Of a DNA stretch of 64,000 nt, positions 38,091-51,800 are shown piece after piece. The translations under genes were made by a program, and so were the position numbers. The stretch's first letter is position 1. Each line of letters begins with the position of its first letter. The notes beneath the pieces are model-generated. The model was not told the origin of the DNA, made no database searches, and saw only the letters and a list, made by a program, of their open reading frames with translations. Where the stretch lies: contig CP099847.1 of assembly GCA_030062745.1 (NCBI GenBank), forward strand, positions 28,444,923 to 28,508,922. Direction: 5' to 3'. The DNA is from Capitulum mitella. Lineage: Eukaryota > Arthropoda > Thecostraca > Pollicipedomorpha > Pollicipedidae.

Positions 38091-38336
38091 TCAGCCCTGC
38101 AGAAGTCTGCTCGCGCTCAAGGCCGCCGCAGCCAGGCAGACGGCGGCGACAGTGCTGCTGCCTGGCGGGGCCGGGCCCGAACTTCTAGTAAAGCCGACAG
38201 CCGGGGCAATGGCCGCCGGGCGGATGGGCGCCGTTCGCTCCCTCAACCAGCGGAGCGTCCGCTCCCGCTTCTGCTGCTTGAGCACGGCTCCAACCTCCCG
38301 CTCCACGCGGCGGTGGTAGTCGTTGAGCCACCTCAG
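38091..38336 (-). CDS. XPNPEP2: Aminopeptidase P last exon: C-terminal helix and hydrophobic tail
   Basis: Acceptor CTCTTCCCCAG|CTG; 81 codons, then TGA at 38091-38093. The first half, [19 protein letters not shown] then [11 protein letters not shown], matches the conserved C-terminal LN.Y.....VG..L....EWL...T.P region. A Gly/Ser/Pro-rich linker follows ([10 protein letters not shown]), then a roughly 15-residue hydrophobic stretch ([13 protein letters not shown]) and SRLLQG. Small residues before a hydrophobic end are what a GPI-anchor signal looks like, as in mammalian XPNPEP2. The short polar end after the hydrophobic run makes this probable, not certain. Confidence 0.93.
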   Translation of the reverse strand: MRWLNDYHRRVEREVGAVLKQQKRERTLRWLRERTAPIRPAAIAPAVGFTRSSGPAPPGSSTVAAVCLAAAALSASRLLQG

Positions 38337-41300
38337 CTGGGGAAGAGCACACATATCACCTGAGGTCTGCCGAGCCGAGTTGGAAACGTATACGTTCGGA
38401 AAGGTCCGAAGGCTAAAGCTCCTTTGCCGCAAGCGGAGTATTTCCTGTCCGTAAGGTTGAATGTCTGCAGCAATATATCGCGTAGTCAACTTAACGGAAA
38501 CTGGGTCACAGGCTTTGCCTCAGGGTGCCTGCTCCTCCCATCGTAACAGAGCACTGAGAACAGGGCACTGAGAACGCGAAACGTTGTGATCGGGTGGGTC
38601 CAAGGATTACCGGTGGGTGACGGGTATGGGTTCACAGAAGGTACGAGTATCAATGAGGTGATTTTGGCATAATGAGGAGGCAAGAATTAGTGCAGGGAAA
38701 CGTTAGTAAAGATGAACAAACCATAATGGGAGAGGATGGCTTCACGTTTTGTGTTTTTTTCCGGGAGGAATCGTTCCTTTCACCCTATTACCGTATTGGG
38801 GGATTAGCTTCAGAAGCTCCCCCTCAGGTGTTTCGCTCGCAACTTCCAGGACATTTTTGAAGCAGGTTCACGAAATCTAGCACTTCTCTTAGTTGTTCTT
38901 TTACTTATTATGCCAAACTTCATAGTTATTTTTCCCGAGGGGCAAAGCCAGGCCACGTTTCTGGGAAATACTTCAGGCCATTTTTGGCACAGTCGAAGGT
39001 TGAAGAAAAATAGTTGTCAAAAATAGGGGTTTTAACCCACCCCCTCTGGAGGGCAATTCACGGTCCCAAGGTTTTTTTTCCAAAACTGAGAGGGAACGAA
39101 CAAACGCAGCGCCATGAGAGTTTGTTTACCTTTTGCTTGATCATTTTTACACCTTATATCAAAGTTTTCACCTCAGGTCAGGTCAGATGTCTGACCGAGG
39201 TCAGGTCAAGTGGACCTGTGTCCAAAAAAGCTTAACATTCTGTAACTTTTCCGGAAAGCATGATATCATAATAAAATTTTCAGGGATTAGAAGTCTTGAT
39301 GGATGCAACCAAATCTGCTATCTCAGGTTTTGCGAAAATTTTCCGGGTCAAAGACCTAAGGCCAACACCATTTTAAGACATGTCGTCGATTTTTCGGGAC
39401 TTTTTATGAAAGTTTTAGTGCAGGGTGATGCCGACATCCAATTACCGTCAATGGACAAAGTATCAATGACTTTCAGCCATTGGCCTGAGGTCAGGCCACT
39501 AATAACTGTTATGAGTCAAAATGTAGCGCCTTCAAAATCGACGGTGAGTTACTCAGAACGGGTTGAAAATGATCAGATAACTTAAGACCTAATGCAACTA
39601 CCTGTACGTTGTTTCACCACGACCCTTAAACTACGGCATCAGGCATGCCTACAGGAAAGAACAGAAATGCACCAATCCAGCAGAAACATGCCGCTGCCTA
39701 AGTGGCCGCTGTTACCTGTTCCCTGGACATGATCTCGGGAATAATGAGGTTCCTCTCGAACGGCACCAGAGTGACCGCTTCGAACTTCATGTAGGGCCCG
39801 TCGAAGTCGTACTGGAAAAAAACAAATTATCTCGTAAACGACACAGCAGAAAAGGAATGAGCCGGAACAGTCTATGGCTGGACTTGCGTTGTTTACTGGA
39901 TAAATGTTCGTCGTGCCGAAGGTACATGGGAGCCTGTTTTAGTTAAGCCTGTTCACTATACCAAAAAAGACACATTTAAGTGCAGTAAAGGTATTTTGTA
40001 TACACGTTTTTTCACCATGAATATTTTTTGTTAACTCGTAGTGAAAAGAAATTATTGGCCTGGGACTGCTTAAAGACAGATATGTACAAAAATGCAAACA
40101 TTTTAAGAAATGAATGATACGACATTTAGAACGCAAGCAGCAAATGACAAATACAAAAATTTACTGTATTATGACAAAATTTATCATCACTTATGGCAGC
40201 AACGTGCTGATGACATCCTTCGGCATACTACCTACGCCGAGTTGACCAGTCCATCATTTTTGAACACCAAGGCTTCGTTTTTTGTTGTTTTTTTGTCTCA
40301 TAATGACACGGGCAGATGAGCGAAGCGACAGGATCAGACGACAGAAAGTCGGTGGACCGACTGCTGGCGATGGGATGAAAAGGCCATCGTGTTTTACCGT
40401 CGTGTCGCGCTTCTTGACGAACAGGATCGTCTCCAGCCGGATGCCGAACTCCCCGTCGTGGTAATAGCCGGGCTCTGGAACAAGAAGGCGGTCAGAGAGA
40501 TTTCTGAGAGCCACACGAAGCCTGTCAAGGCTGGCGAGCTCGCCCACCGGATGCGACCTCAGAGAGGTCGTTGTCAAGATCATGCTTCAAGGGCTGCAAA
40601 TTTACGTCCCTAAATACATTTTCTTGCTACCGTTAGAGCAGTATGAGCACGACGCTGGTCCCATTGGGGCTGAAGTCAAAGTACAGGAAGGCTAGTGATC
40701 ATCTATTTAACTGAAAATGTAAATTAATGGCGACGGCACCGTTTATTTACTGGGTTTACCTATCCCTTTTTAACCCGCTTCCACATACTTCAGCGCACTT
40801 CAAATAAATTTTCGTTTGTATGTTGCAATACGACTGAAGATTATTTATGTCATACCATCTGAAAAGAACTGTCCCTCTTCCATGAGCTTGCCGTTTCCTC
40901 GAGGTGATATGAGGGTGGGCCCTGAAAAGGACGAACATTATCACGGATTTTCTATCACAAATGCCGGCACCGAAACTAAAGTATTTCTCCCACGCTGAAA
41001 ATACGGATTTCAAACGTCGTTTTCATGACCATCACTGGAAAATTGTCATCATCCGACAGTCATGTACAGACTGTTATATAGATCAGCGGGACACATAACA
41101 CCAGTGATTTGCCTCAAACAATACACAGGAGCTACGAAACTTTCAGACAACGGCACTTCGCGCATACCACCAGGAATACCCTAATCGGAATACAAGAGAC
41201 TGTCGCGCGCGCTACGAATAACCTGATCCACCCGCGAGAGACTGCCACTCATACACCGTCAGGGCCTCCCCGAATGCGAGGCCCGAGATCTTGCGATTTG

Positions 41301-44300
41301 GACGGTGGCCCGTGTGTGGGCCACCGTCCAAATCGTAGTGGAAGTGGCCCGGCCGCTCCGACGGCGGCGTGCGTGACTGACCCTCGTGCACGGCCAGGTA
41401 GGACCCGATTCCGTGGCCAGAACCGTGCCTGTAGTTCAGACCGGCCCGGAACAGGTGCTGTCGAACCAGCACGCTCATCTGAAGCAAGTCAGGCATTAGG
41501 TCAAGGTCACGTCCAGTCCAACCCACCAGAAGCCGCAGGCCATAGCTGGATAACATCACCAGCCAGCTCCCATACTACAACTGAGCTGTTTCAGGAATCA
41601 GGCCGACAAAAGCAATCAGTGGATCGCCTCTGCGAAGCCTCCTGTCAGCAACCAGACGCAGTCGCTCGTTTGTCGATTATCGCCGGAAATGTCCTGCAAG
41701 TTAACGCTGCAACGCCGTCAGACCGGATTCCCCACGTCATCCGCTCGTTGTAAGGCATCCGAGCAGACGAGTCCAGACAGCGTCATGCCCTGACCTGCAC
41801 GTCTTTGACGTGGCTGTTGATGACCAAATTGGCCACGTCGATGGCGCCCATGAGCACGCGAGTGTACGCCTCCTTCTGGAACTCGGTGGGCTGTCCGTAA
41901 TGCATGGTGCGGGTCACGTCCGTAGTGCCGTCCAGGTATTGCCCTGAGGGCACGGGGCAGGGCAGTGACCAGGTCGTCTGTGTACGGAATCATGCGGGCC
42001 CAAACTTCACTTCATAGATATTTGGGAGGGCGTTAGGCTTCAGACATTTGTTAGAAGCTGCTTTTCGTTTGCGTCTTTTTTTGTCAACGTGCAGAGTACC
42101 CACCATGCCCGCTGCAACAGAAAGATGGAAAGTCAAGGAGGCATGCACAGACCGCCGAAAAAGCAAATGAACTAACGTTTTCCATTTCCAATGAGTCGTA
42201 ATTATTCTTGAGAATGCAGCATTTTGTCTGCAAAAATGGCATATTATATCATATGCCGATGCCACGATTTTTTTTCGAAAATTCCTACCGCGAGACGACC
42301 GTAGGCCCAGTGCTAAACTAAGCCTGTTTTACCGACGGTCGACAGGTAAAATCAGTAACTGGGATGTATAACATGAGTCATCTGAAACCATAAGATTTCG
42401 GTCTTCAAAATGCGTCAAATCTCGGGCGGCAGCTACCTCCTGAATCCAGCAAATAGGTGGACGAGGTGTCTATGTTCAGTTTGGTGACGTTGGACGGGGC
42501 GTAGTGGACGATGGCGGCGTTGCTGCCGAACGCCGAGATGGCCTTGAAGCTGGCGCCCCTGTAGAGGGTCTGCTCGGCTCTGAACTTCTCCACCTTCTCC
42601 GCCGCGGACAGTTCGTCCCAGACCTTGCCCGACCGCACCTAGAGGGTAGACGAGACAGTAACGATGCGGAACAGAAGCCATCGCCAGCAGTCGACTCGGC
42701 CTCAGGGAGAAAATCTTGAAGCCAGAGGCCTCGAAGACTCGGCGAAATGGGAACACGCGAAATGGAATATGAGGTGTCCGGCAAAGTCGCGAACGAAGAA
42801 CTAAAAACTACGGAATGGCCTGAAAAGCACACGATACGTTGACATGTACGCTGATAAAGGAAAAATTAAGCAAAACGCATCCAACAGGAAACGAATATAC
42901 CTTCTTTCCTTCGTTTCAAACTCACGCTACGAACTGGTCTGCTCCTAATCTCACACCGGGCTTGGTCTTAAGCAGTCAATGTAAATTTCAATGGGACTGA
43001 CCAAATATCAGCTGGAAATCAGCGGTACTCTGCTTTGTCCTTAAAATACAGGGCGCACGTGTGCGTCGCAATCGCAGATCCAACAGCCACAAATGCCAAC
43101 TACTGATTTTCACTAACCTCTTCTTCCAGGAATGCCAGAAATTCACAGAGAGCTACACTGTCTCTTTTGTTCGCAGCTTTCATGCCTTCGATTTCCACTG
43201 GATTCTTACGTGCTTTCATTCTCACCAGTGGCGATTCAACGAACACTCTCTTCGCTGAGGGCACCTGATAAAGAGTTGTTTTCTGGTCAGCATTTGTTAA
43301 AGCTTAGAATATAAGGAAAACTGGAAAGTAAAACAAATAAGAAGACAAAGTTGCATATGTTCCTCGCCATTAACTATTGATTGCTATGTTCCTTGCTGTT
43401 AATCTGCGAACCGACGAGTCACTCAATCAGTAGTTGCAAAATGTAAATGACATTTACGGATGATACAGCTGCTTTCAAATCTCTGTTTTTCTAAACAGTA
43501 ACATTCCCTGAGGTTTATACCTGAGCATATTCATGGGTCAATGAAACGGTCAGATATCACAATGCTGACCTGATTGTAAAATGAGAAGCTAACTCCATCG
43601 ATGTAAGTGGACTTGGCTGGCAATAAAACTTTCCCTTTCCACTTCTGGCGAATGAATGCGCCGAAATTGTACAGAACTTCGTCGTACCTGTGCAGCCTGA
43701 AACAAATCATTGATGATCCCCTGCAACATATGGAAGCTGATGCGTACTTCCACGACCATACAGAATGGGATAAAATGTTTTTACCAAACATTGCTGTTCA
43801 TGGTATGGAAAATCTCATAGTCATAGTTGTTTGAAAAGAAGATGTATACAGAATAGTAAAACAATGTGTAAACAGAAAAGAGACAACACTTTTCCCGGTC
43901 ACGTACTTATCAATAAAAAAACATTCTACGCCTTATAAAAACATCAGGCAGACAATCCGACAGTCTTGGAAGCATCCCTCTTGCCACGGAACAAACTCAT
44001 CTATGGCACTGTTCCATGCAGAGGTGTAGGATCACAAAATCGATTGGGTATGAGGGGTGGGTGGGATCAGCCCTGGGCTGATGAGCCTGAATTATCCCCA
44101 TATACCAATTTCTCCCCAAATTTGGGTCATTTTTCGCTTTTTTAGAACGTTGGGGGCTGGTTGCCAGGCAGGGGGGTTAAGCTGCAAGCTGCACTTCGAG
44201 CCTCCCCCCAGCTGTATGGGATTCTACACCCTGGTTCCATGCTTGTCATCAGGAACAGTCAGGTAAGTTCATCGATCTTGTGATATTTATGATCTTGGCC

Positions 44301-47300
44301 AAAATCGCCCAGCGTTTCTTCGAAAAATTCCACCGACGGCACGAGCTGCGAAACAAATACTGCAGTCTGTTTCTAAAATACATGATTATGTGCTCGTTCG
44401 CAGGTTTCTGGCCAAAAGCAAATCAAAGCAACCTCATCAGGTCGTCTTTTTTCCTTGCTCCCAGTGGTCTCCACATTCTTAAAGTCAATGGCATCGTTTC
44501 TGCTGCCCCCAGTGCAATGCAGACCCACCACGCAACTCCACCGCTACCTCAGTTAGCCCACTTACTGGACACACAGGTCGCCGTCAACGCAATCCAGCGA
44601 GCCGAGGTGCAGCTTCACGTCGTCTGTGACCTTCTCAAGGTCGACCCAAAGGTGCACGCTGTCGTTGTCCACCACAGCGTAACTCCTGAACACTGACAAC
44701 AGCGGCATGAGCGTCAGTGCTTCCGAAACCAAGGTGGCTTTTGCGAGCAGCTGTTTGTGCAGTATATAGTCCAAATGAGCTGAAGACGTTGCGGGTACAA
44801 CGCCTGTGGTCATACAGCAGCAGTGGCTTATAAGCCCCCCCCCCCTAAAAAAAGCGGTGGAAACTTAAGCTCGAGTTATTTGGCTGGCGCTTGGTTTCAG
44901 ATATTTGACTAATGTTGTATTCCTTCGAAACTCATTGACCTTCGTTCGCTCAGTGAAGAAGTTCTCGGGTTCCCCTCCCGCTCCACCAGGTGTTCTCAGC
45001 ATAGCGCGAATTGAACAGAGCTATAAACATGAAATCCCCAATGTCCGTTACTACATCATTCTTATATCTTCTGACAAAATTTTAAAATCATGTTATCTCA
45101 GGAAACTGATGGAATGCTACTTTAGCAAGGCATGTCAGAAAACTTGAGCGAGTGCCAATAATTTGCAAAAAGAGATATTGACAAACGGAAAACGCCATTC
45201 TGATTCTCAGCTCATTCTACGAAAAATGCACTTTTTTACCTTTTTACTTGTTTCTTCTGACCTTAGGTCAACTGTACTGAGATGCTATTTTTGGTCTTTC
45301 TGCCAGCCATTACGCTGTACAGGAGGCTTTTTCGGATAAGAGAAAGGGATGCAGTCGTTTGATAAGCCTTTCGAATAATACAACGTACAGTTTGTGAGGG
45401 GTCAGGACCTGATGTCAAGTCATCTGGTTACAAATCGAATATCCGACAAAATTGGTGTAAAATGTATTTGCCATTAATTTCTGGTGAGGCTTAATAGAAC
45501 ATCTCAGTTTATGCTCATGAAGGCTTTGAGACGGCAGGACATCACTTGCCACTCGGGACTGTAAAGTTTCATTAAATTTTTAAGATAATGCCCATTGCAC
45601 ATGTTTGCTTTCTGAGGCACAATTATTGATTTGACATAGGATGATGATGCATGACTGTACTAACCGTAAGATCTCCTATTTTAGTGGCTTCAGGCAGTCT
45701 TTATGATTTAAAATGTGCTTCAGTTCTTACTTTTGTTACACACACCGTGATTTTTCGAACGAAACAGACACGTTTTGCCAGCTATTGTCCATGACCTAAC
45801 CTGACCTAACTTGAATTGTCCTTTACTTTCATGTCATACGAAGACACATTAACATGATTGTACCGACCAAATGGCGTCTGTTTGACATTTTTACCTTTAC
45901 CCAATCACGAGATACAAATGTTGTAGGATTTGACCTAAGCTGACCTTATATAACTTTCGATGACCTATGTTAATCTCTTTCTGCTAAGAGTTGCGATATC
46001 TGACCAAACATTCGTAATGGTGATTTCAAAACGTATGCTTGAAGTAACTTTACTTGCGTGCCAATTTCGATATAAGTCAGTGTGTTGAATGGCTGGCTGT
46101 TGACCTGACATGACATGACCTGATGAGCGGCAGATTACTTTTTGACAATGACAAAACGTTTTTGACCCTTTACGGACTGTTCATTTGTCAAGATCAGATT
46201 GTAAAACCGTCCTGTTAACTTTTATTGCACACGTATTTTGGAATTCATGACCTGAAACTGTTTGGCCTCATCAACATAAACCAGTAAATCAGAATCAATA
46301 GCTATGCGTTCATTTTTTGCAAAATTTGACGAGTCTTCAATTGATGCCACTTTTATCCTCGTAGCCCTCTTAGTTCTTGAGATCATGGGAAAGGTGTTCT
46401 CGAGGACTCCCGCGCAGAGTCTCGTCAAACACGTTAACTGGGGTACTCAGCCCCGCACTGGAGTCACCAACCCCCTCCCATTCAAGACAAAATTAGGTAA
46501 GTGGTAAATGGGGGGAAACATCCGGAAAGCTCGAAATAATCAAATCTAATGCAGGGTTTTCTGTGGAGACGTAGCATTCTTTCAAATGCGAATTCACCGC
46601 AAAATGTCTCGTCTATTCATTTTTTCAGCGATGCTTGTATCGTTAGTGATAGTGATGGAATCCCGATGGAATGCAAGTTATCCTCGTTTTGCGTCGGATT
46701 CTAAGCTGACCAAGATAAATGCTGCGTCACCCGGGCACCGCTTTGCTCCGGAGGGACACGACGAGCCCAGGTCAGCGAGGGGCTGAATACAGCAAGGAGA
46801 TAACCTGCATTCCATCGAGATCCCAGCACATGTCTGGTGATAGTGTATACAAAAATAGGATCATGTATATTAGTAAAATAGACATGTAAAATAAATATGC
46901 AAACTAATGCAATAAACACTGAGTCTGCTGTGGAGACACTATTTTTTTCAAATGCGACGTCACTACAAAAATGTTTTGTCTGAAAATGAAAAAGCCCAGA
47001 ACAATGCGGTCGAAATATAAGAGGGGAAGGATGGGCAGATAGTACACTAGAGGCAAAAAACAGGTTATGGAAAAAATCATGAATATCTTTCATGCTGCCA
47101 TATCCAGGAAACCAAAACCGTTCTATTTCTAAGTGACCTTCTTCCAAAGATTCTAGCTTTTTTAAAGCCACGCAGTTTTGGAAATGGCCGGTTTTTGGAA
47201 CTGTTTGTTTTTTCTTATCTCGTTTTAACCACATTAACCCAATGTACTTAGACTCCACTGAAATCTAAAATGACCTGGTATTTGACCCCACATGGCACAC

Positions 47301-48765
47301 AGCAGCTCTTGATACAAATTATAAGTAATAATGGTCCCAAATCAGCCTGTTTCTTAGAAGTGGAACCACAGTCGTGGGCATGCGTCGATTCATTACATTA
47401 CATTCATTAGTTCGATTACAGGACATACTACCGTGTCGTATCGAATGGAAAAATATTGAACGCAAGTTAACGAACACAAAATATCGATAAGATAAAACAC
47501 AACGGACGTAAATCTCGGGCGGAAAAATGTAGAGTACCAGATATCAATCTGGAAGTTAACGTGGAAAAGCAATGATTTCATCGAACAAAACATGAAGTGA
47601 AAAAAACATTGAATGCAAAATGTTCAACCGGAATATCGAAGCAGCACAAATATCAGCCGGCTATATACCAAACGACAGACGACTGAATGACAAAATATCG
47701 GAATAGGGGTCATACGCACCAGATAAATGTTTAAATGAAAAATATCTCAAGACATCTAGTAGCGCAACACAGTGGGGACGAGCATTGACTGCCCCGTAAA
47801 CTGCACGGATATCCCAGCAGGAACATCGTGAAAGCTTTCCAAAGTTTACACATAATCTCCCAAGTGTCTTCGCTATTTAGCTCGAATTCCCTGAACTGAA
47901 TATTCCGTTTGTTTCAAGGGACTGCTGAGCTGAACCGACCAGACAAATATCCTGGTTGCGCCACTCGACCTGATGGTGTCGCTGCGAAAACATTTGGGAC
48001 TTTGCGTCATACAGAAAGCAGCGTTCGAGTCCTGGACGTCAAAGAATTTCCTTTCCTTTTCCCCCACGGTCTTTTGAGGATAAGCCGTGATTGCACTTGT
48101 TAGCGATCTTCCACCTGGTAGCAATGCAAGATAGTGGGCCAAAAAATGTTTTTCTCCAGTGCCTCGGAAACAAGAGCCGTAAGATGTACTGCCGGTCTCG
48201 GGCGACAGCCTGTACTGATTACCGCATTGGCAGACGACATTTGCAACTTGAGAAGAAGGAATGGGAAAATTTCGAACAGCCGGGACTTGAATTCCGTCCG
48301 TGATCTTGACAAACGGACGTCTTGACCACCTCGCCACAATAGTCATGTCCTGGTACAATCTTCACCCTCTGAGATATCTAGCTGTTCATATTGTTCCACT
48401 CCATGTTATGTAATGCGAAAGCTTGCCATTATACGATGCCCATGCCGATGCTCTCTCCTGATACGATGATACGATGTATAACCCGCGATATTTTGACACT
48501 AGGTATTTTATCGTTTAGATGTTAATGGTGGTCCATATCTTTCCAGTGTTTTACCTTACGTCAGTTGTTTGTTCTTCCGATGTTTTGTCCAGCAATATTT
48601 TTCATTTCTATAAAAAGCGCTCTTTGATAGTTATCCATATTCAGTATTTTGTGCTTTGGTGTTTTTGCCCGTTTGATGTTCATCTTTGTCGACATTTATC
48701 CTGTTTCATATTTTGCTTGTCACATGTTACGCTGAACATTTCTGCATTCGACATTCCGTCTTTAA

Positions 48766-48806
<41 letters not shown>

Positions 48807-51800
48807 AATATTAAAAATTTATTACACTGTACAAAAATATTGTTATATTTATATATTATATATTATACAAAAAAATATTATTAGGAATATTATTATATTA
48901 CATTTATATATATATTATATTAAAAAATCGTAGATATGGTACAGAAATTTGCAATGCTATTTACAGCGTTAAAGAACATTTTCTCCGATCAGAGAAAACT
49001 TTCTGAGCCTTCCAGTCCGCCGATGTTCCACTGCTGTACCACTGCTGTGCCACTGTCATACCTGGCGTATGCGGAATGTCGCCACCCCGAAGGTTGAACA
49101 GCCAGGCGGTCTCATCCAGGGCGGATATCAGAAGAGCCTCTACGTCCTCCTCCTTCATCTTCTCTCTCACTTCAACCACTTTCTCCTCCCAGGGCCGTCC
49201 TGTAGGGGGATCGTTATCAATAGGTTAGCGGCCAAACTAATTTCTCGCGAGCAAAAGATAAAAATGAACAAATAAAAATAACAACTGACCACGATGCCAC
49301 TAAGCTGTTTGCGGCAAATGTTACAAATCACCCAAGTCGCCTCCTTCAGAATTTCATGAAGAATGAGTATAACACGTATGGTACCAAATGAAGATTCCAA
49401 CTCAGGAGACGGCTGGCTCCTGAGAACGCACTTTAAAACATCGGCATATCTTTGCATTATTGAACCGCCGCCCATATAGGGAGGTTGATGCAGCACCCCC
49501 TGAGGTTTTCCGAGGATAACTTTCCAACGATTGGTTTGGTCCACCTGAAACTTAGTGTACCTTCTGGGGCATCCTTTCCTCATCTTTGATATTTTTTTTA
49601 ACGTTGCCACGGTAACAAACTGTCACGTCATAACGGGAACCACGTCAGCCATTTCCGCGCCCCGACGCGTCCTGTTTACAACGGTCTCAGTTTTGTCTCA
49701 CTGTAAGACGGTTGGAGTGCACAGATGCAATAAAATATATGTCAATGGACTCCACATTGTACGTTCCATAAAACTACATATAGATATGATAGGCTTATGA
49801 GTTCTACCGGTATTACCAAGGGTATAAACTGAGGCGATGAGCTACGGCGGAAAACACGTTACTTTTTACCTTTGGAAATGCGATAGGAAGTAGGAATCGT
49901 AAAACAACCTATCTACTCGAATAACATGATGTGTAAGGAATCGGATGATATAAATTTGGTGCAATTTATGTTTTATTTCATCAAAAGAAGGCGCAATACA
50001 GCAAACGTCTGACTGCTCTGACGGGCGGAGCGACGTCGGCCGCGGAGTGGTGAGTCTGCAATACCACGACATGCCTAAAATTATGAAAAAAATAAAAAAA
50101 TAAAATTAGATTTTGTGTCGGATATCAACTCGAAAAACGCTTTTAACGCAACTACGTGACAACTTTTTGCTAGGCCATTCTAGGTCATTGTCTTTAGATA
50201 ATCTTGGATGACCTAAGATGACCTTTACATGTTGTCGGGCAATAGTGCTTGTTGATTGAGATGTTTCATTTGACTTCAACATGTATTATTATGTACAAAA
50301 ATACTTCTGCAGCTCCGAGAACGTATTTGAGCCGACGACCCTGCATAACGAGGATTCATCTAGCGTGCTCTGGATCGGACTCCATAGGTAAAATACAATT
50401 ATGTGGTGTACAGGTAGACTCATAATTGATTGTCGAATATCATGATATCCGTTTAAATGTGTTTCATCATCATTTATTTTTTGGCATTCATTTACGCTTT
50501 AACTCGGAAAAGCACCACTTTCTGCCGACTTTTAACCTTTGTCCCGACGTGCAAGGTCATTCGTTGACCTGACACCTCGAAAAGAGATATCAGTCAGCAA
50601 GATCTCGTCACGTACAACACACTATTTTTTTCCGCGACGCTCTAGGACGCACGGTGTAGAAATGGCCGGGGGTCGTACCAACTACCCATACGTTTGCATT
50701 ATGCAAAAGGCCCTATATGGGCGAGGATTAAAGAAATGGGAAATCGCGCACTGCTTGGTATTCATTGGCATCCCGGAGATTCGTTGGATGACGAACGCGT
50801 GGCGTAGATGTGTAAATAATACATTTGTAGGTACGTCACAGCTGCATTCACATGGCGAAACGGAGACGCATCAAAGTCTGCAGAAATGTTAGCTTTGATC
50901 ACTGGTCACACACCTGCATACGTCAGGTTGTGAATGACTATGGGATCCGTGGAGCGTGGTGGACGGCCCTCAGTCCATATGATGTCTATCAAGTTTTCGT
51001 AGGCTAGTTTCATCTGCATTCCCGCTCCTGAAAAAGGAATGAAAGACAATTAATATTGGCTCGTCCTTCCGGCGAGAAAGATGGACATGCCTGTTTTGTA
51101 TAAGGCAGTGGGTATTCCATATTTTCGGCCATTATTCAGTTTAGACGAGCGTACTGGACAACAAAACGAGAGGGAGAGGGGAGAGAAAGAGAGAAAGAGA
51201 GAGAGTGAGGAAGGGAGAAAGCGGATGAAAGAAAAAAAAGAGAGAAAAAGAGTGAAGGAACGAAAGAAGGAGGGAGGGAAAGAGAGAAAGAAGAAGAAAG
51301 AGAAAGGAAGAGAGAGAAAGAGGGGAAAGAGAGGGAGAGAGAGAGAAAGAGAGGGAGAGAGAGAGAGAAAGAGAGGGAGAGAGAGAGACTGATCCTTTTC
51401 ACTGACAAAGTTCCATCATCATCATAATGTCCTCTAGGTCACCTTACTCATTCTAGTGTGGGCGTAAATTTAGCTGGTGGGATGACTACATCGCGTGCCG
51501 CTCTCCACTCAGTAGTCCGCCACCACGAGCATTAATTACACATGCCGTCTAACGCCCATCAGCCGTCGCCACAATCCAGCCACCTGAAACCGTTCCGCAG
51601 GGCGGCTCACTTCTCAGCCTGGCGACTCACTCGTCAGCCTGGCGACTCATCCCTCAGACTAGCGACTCACCCTTCAGCCTGGCAACTCATCCCTCGGCCT
51701 GGCGACTCACCCCTCAGCCTGGCAACTCACCCCTCAGACCTAACGACTCACCCCTCAGCCTGGCGTCAAAGTTGAGCCAGTGCCGTGCGGCGATGACGCG

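Larger units (their letters stand above)
38337..39715 (-). other. Aminopeptidase P last intron with A and B fragments
   Basis: Contains a family A left-end fragment and a truncated family B copy (listed separately). No other coding sequence was seen. Confidence 0.7.
44693..49061 (-). other. Largest recovered aminopeptidase P intron
   Basis: Holds a TGACCT-rich segment (45240-46240) resembling the TTAA families without clear ends, an inverted-repeat element (46657-46824), a tRNA-like SINE head (48270-48352) and (TA)n tracts (48768-48930). No exon was found. Confidence 0.6.

Noticed and set aside
47873-48358. 161-codon minus-strand frame
   Set aside because: It begins in a tRNA-like SINE head and has no protein motif; probably a repeat-derived chance frame.
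51081-51408. Frames rich in Glu/Lys/Arg or Ser/Leu
   Set aside because: Produced by the GA-rich tract.
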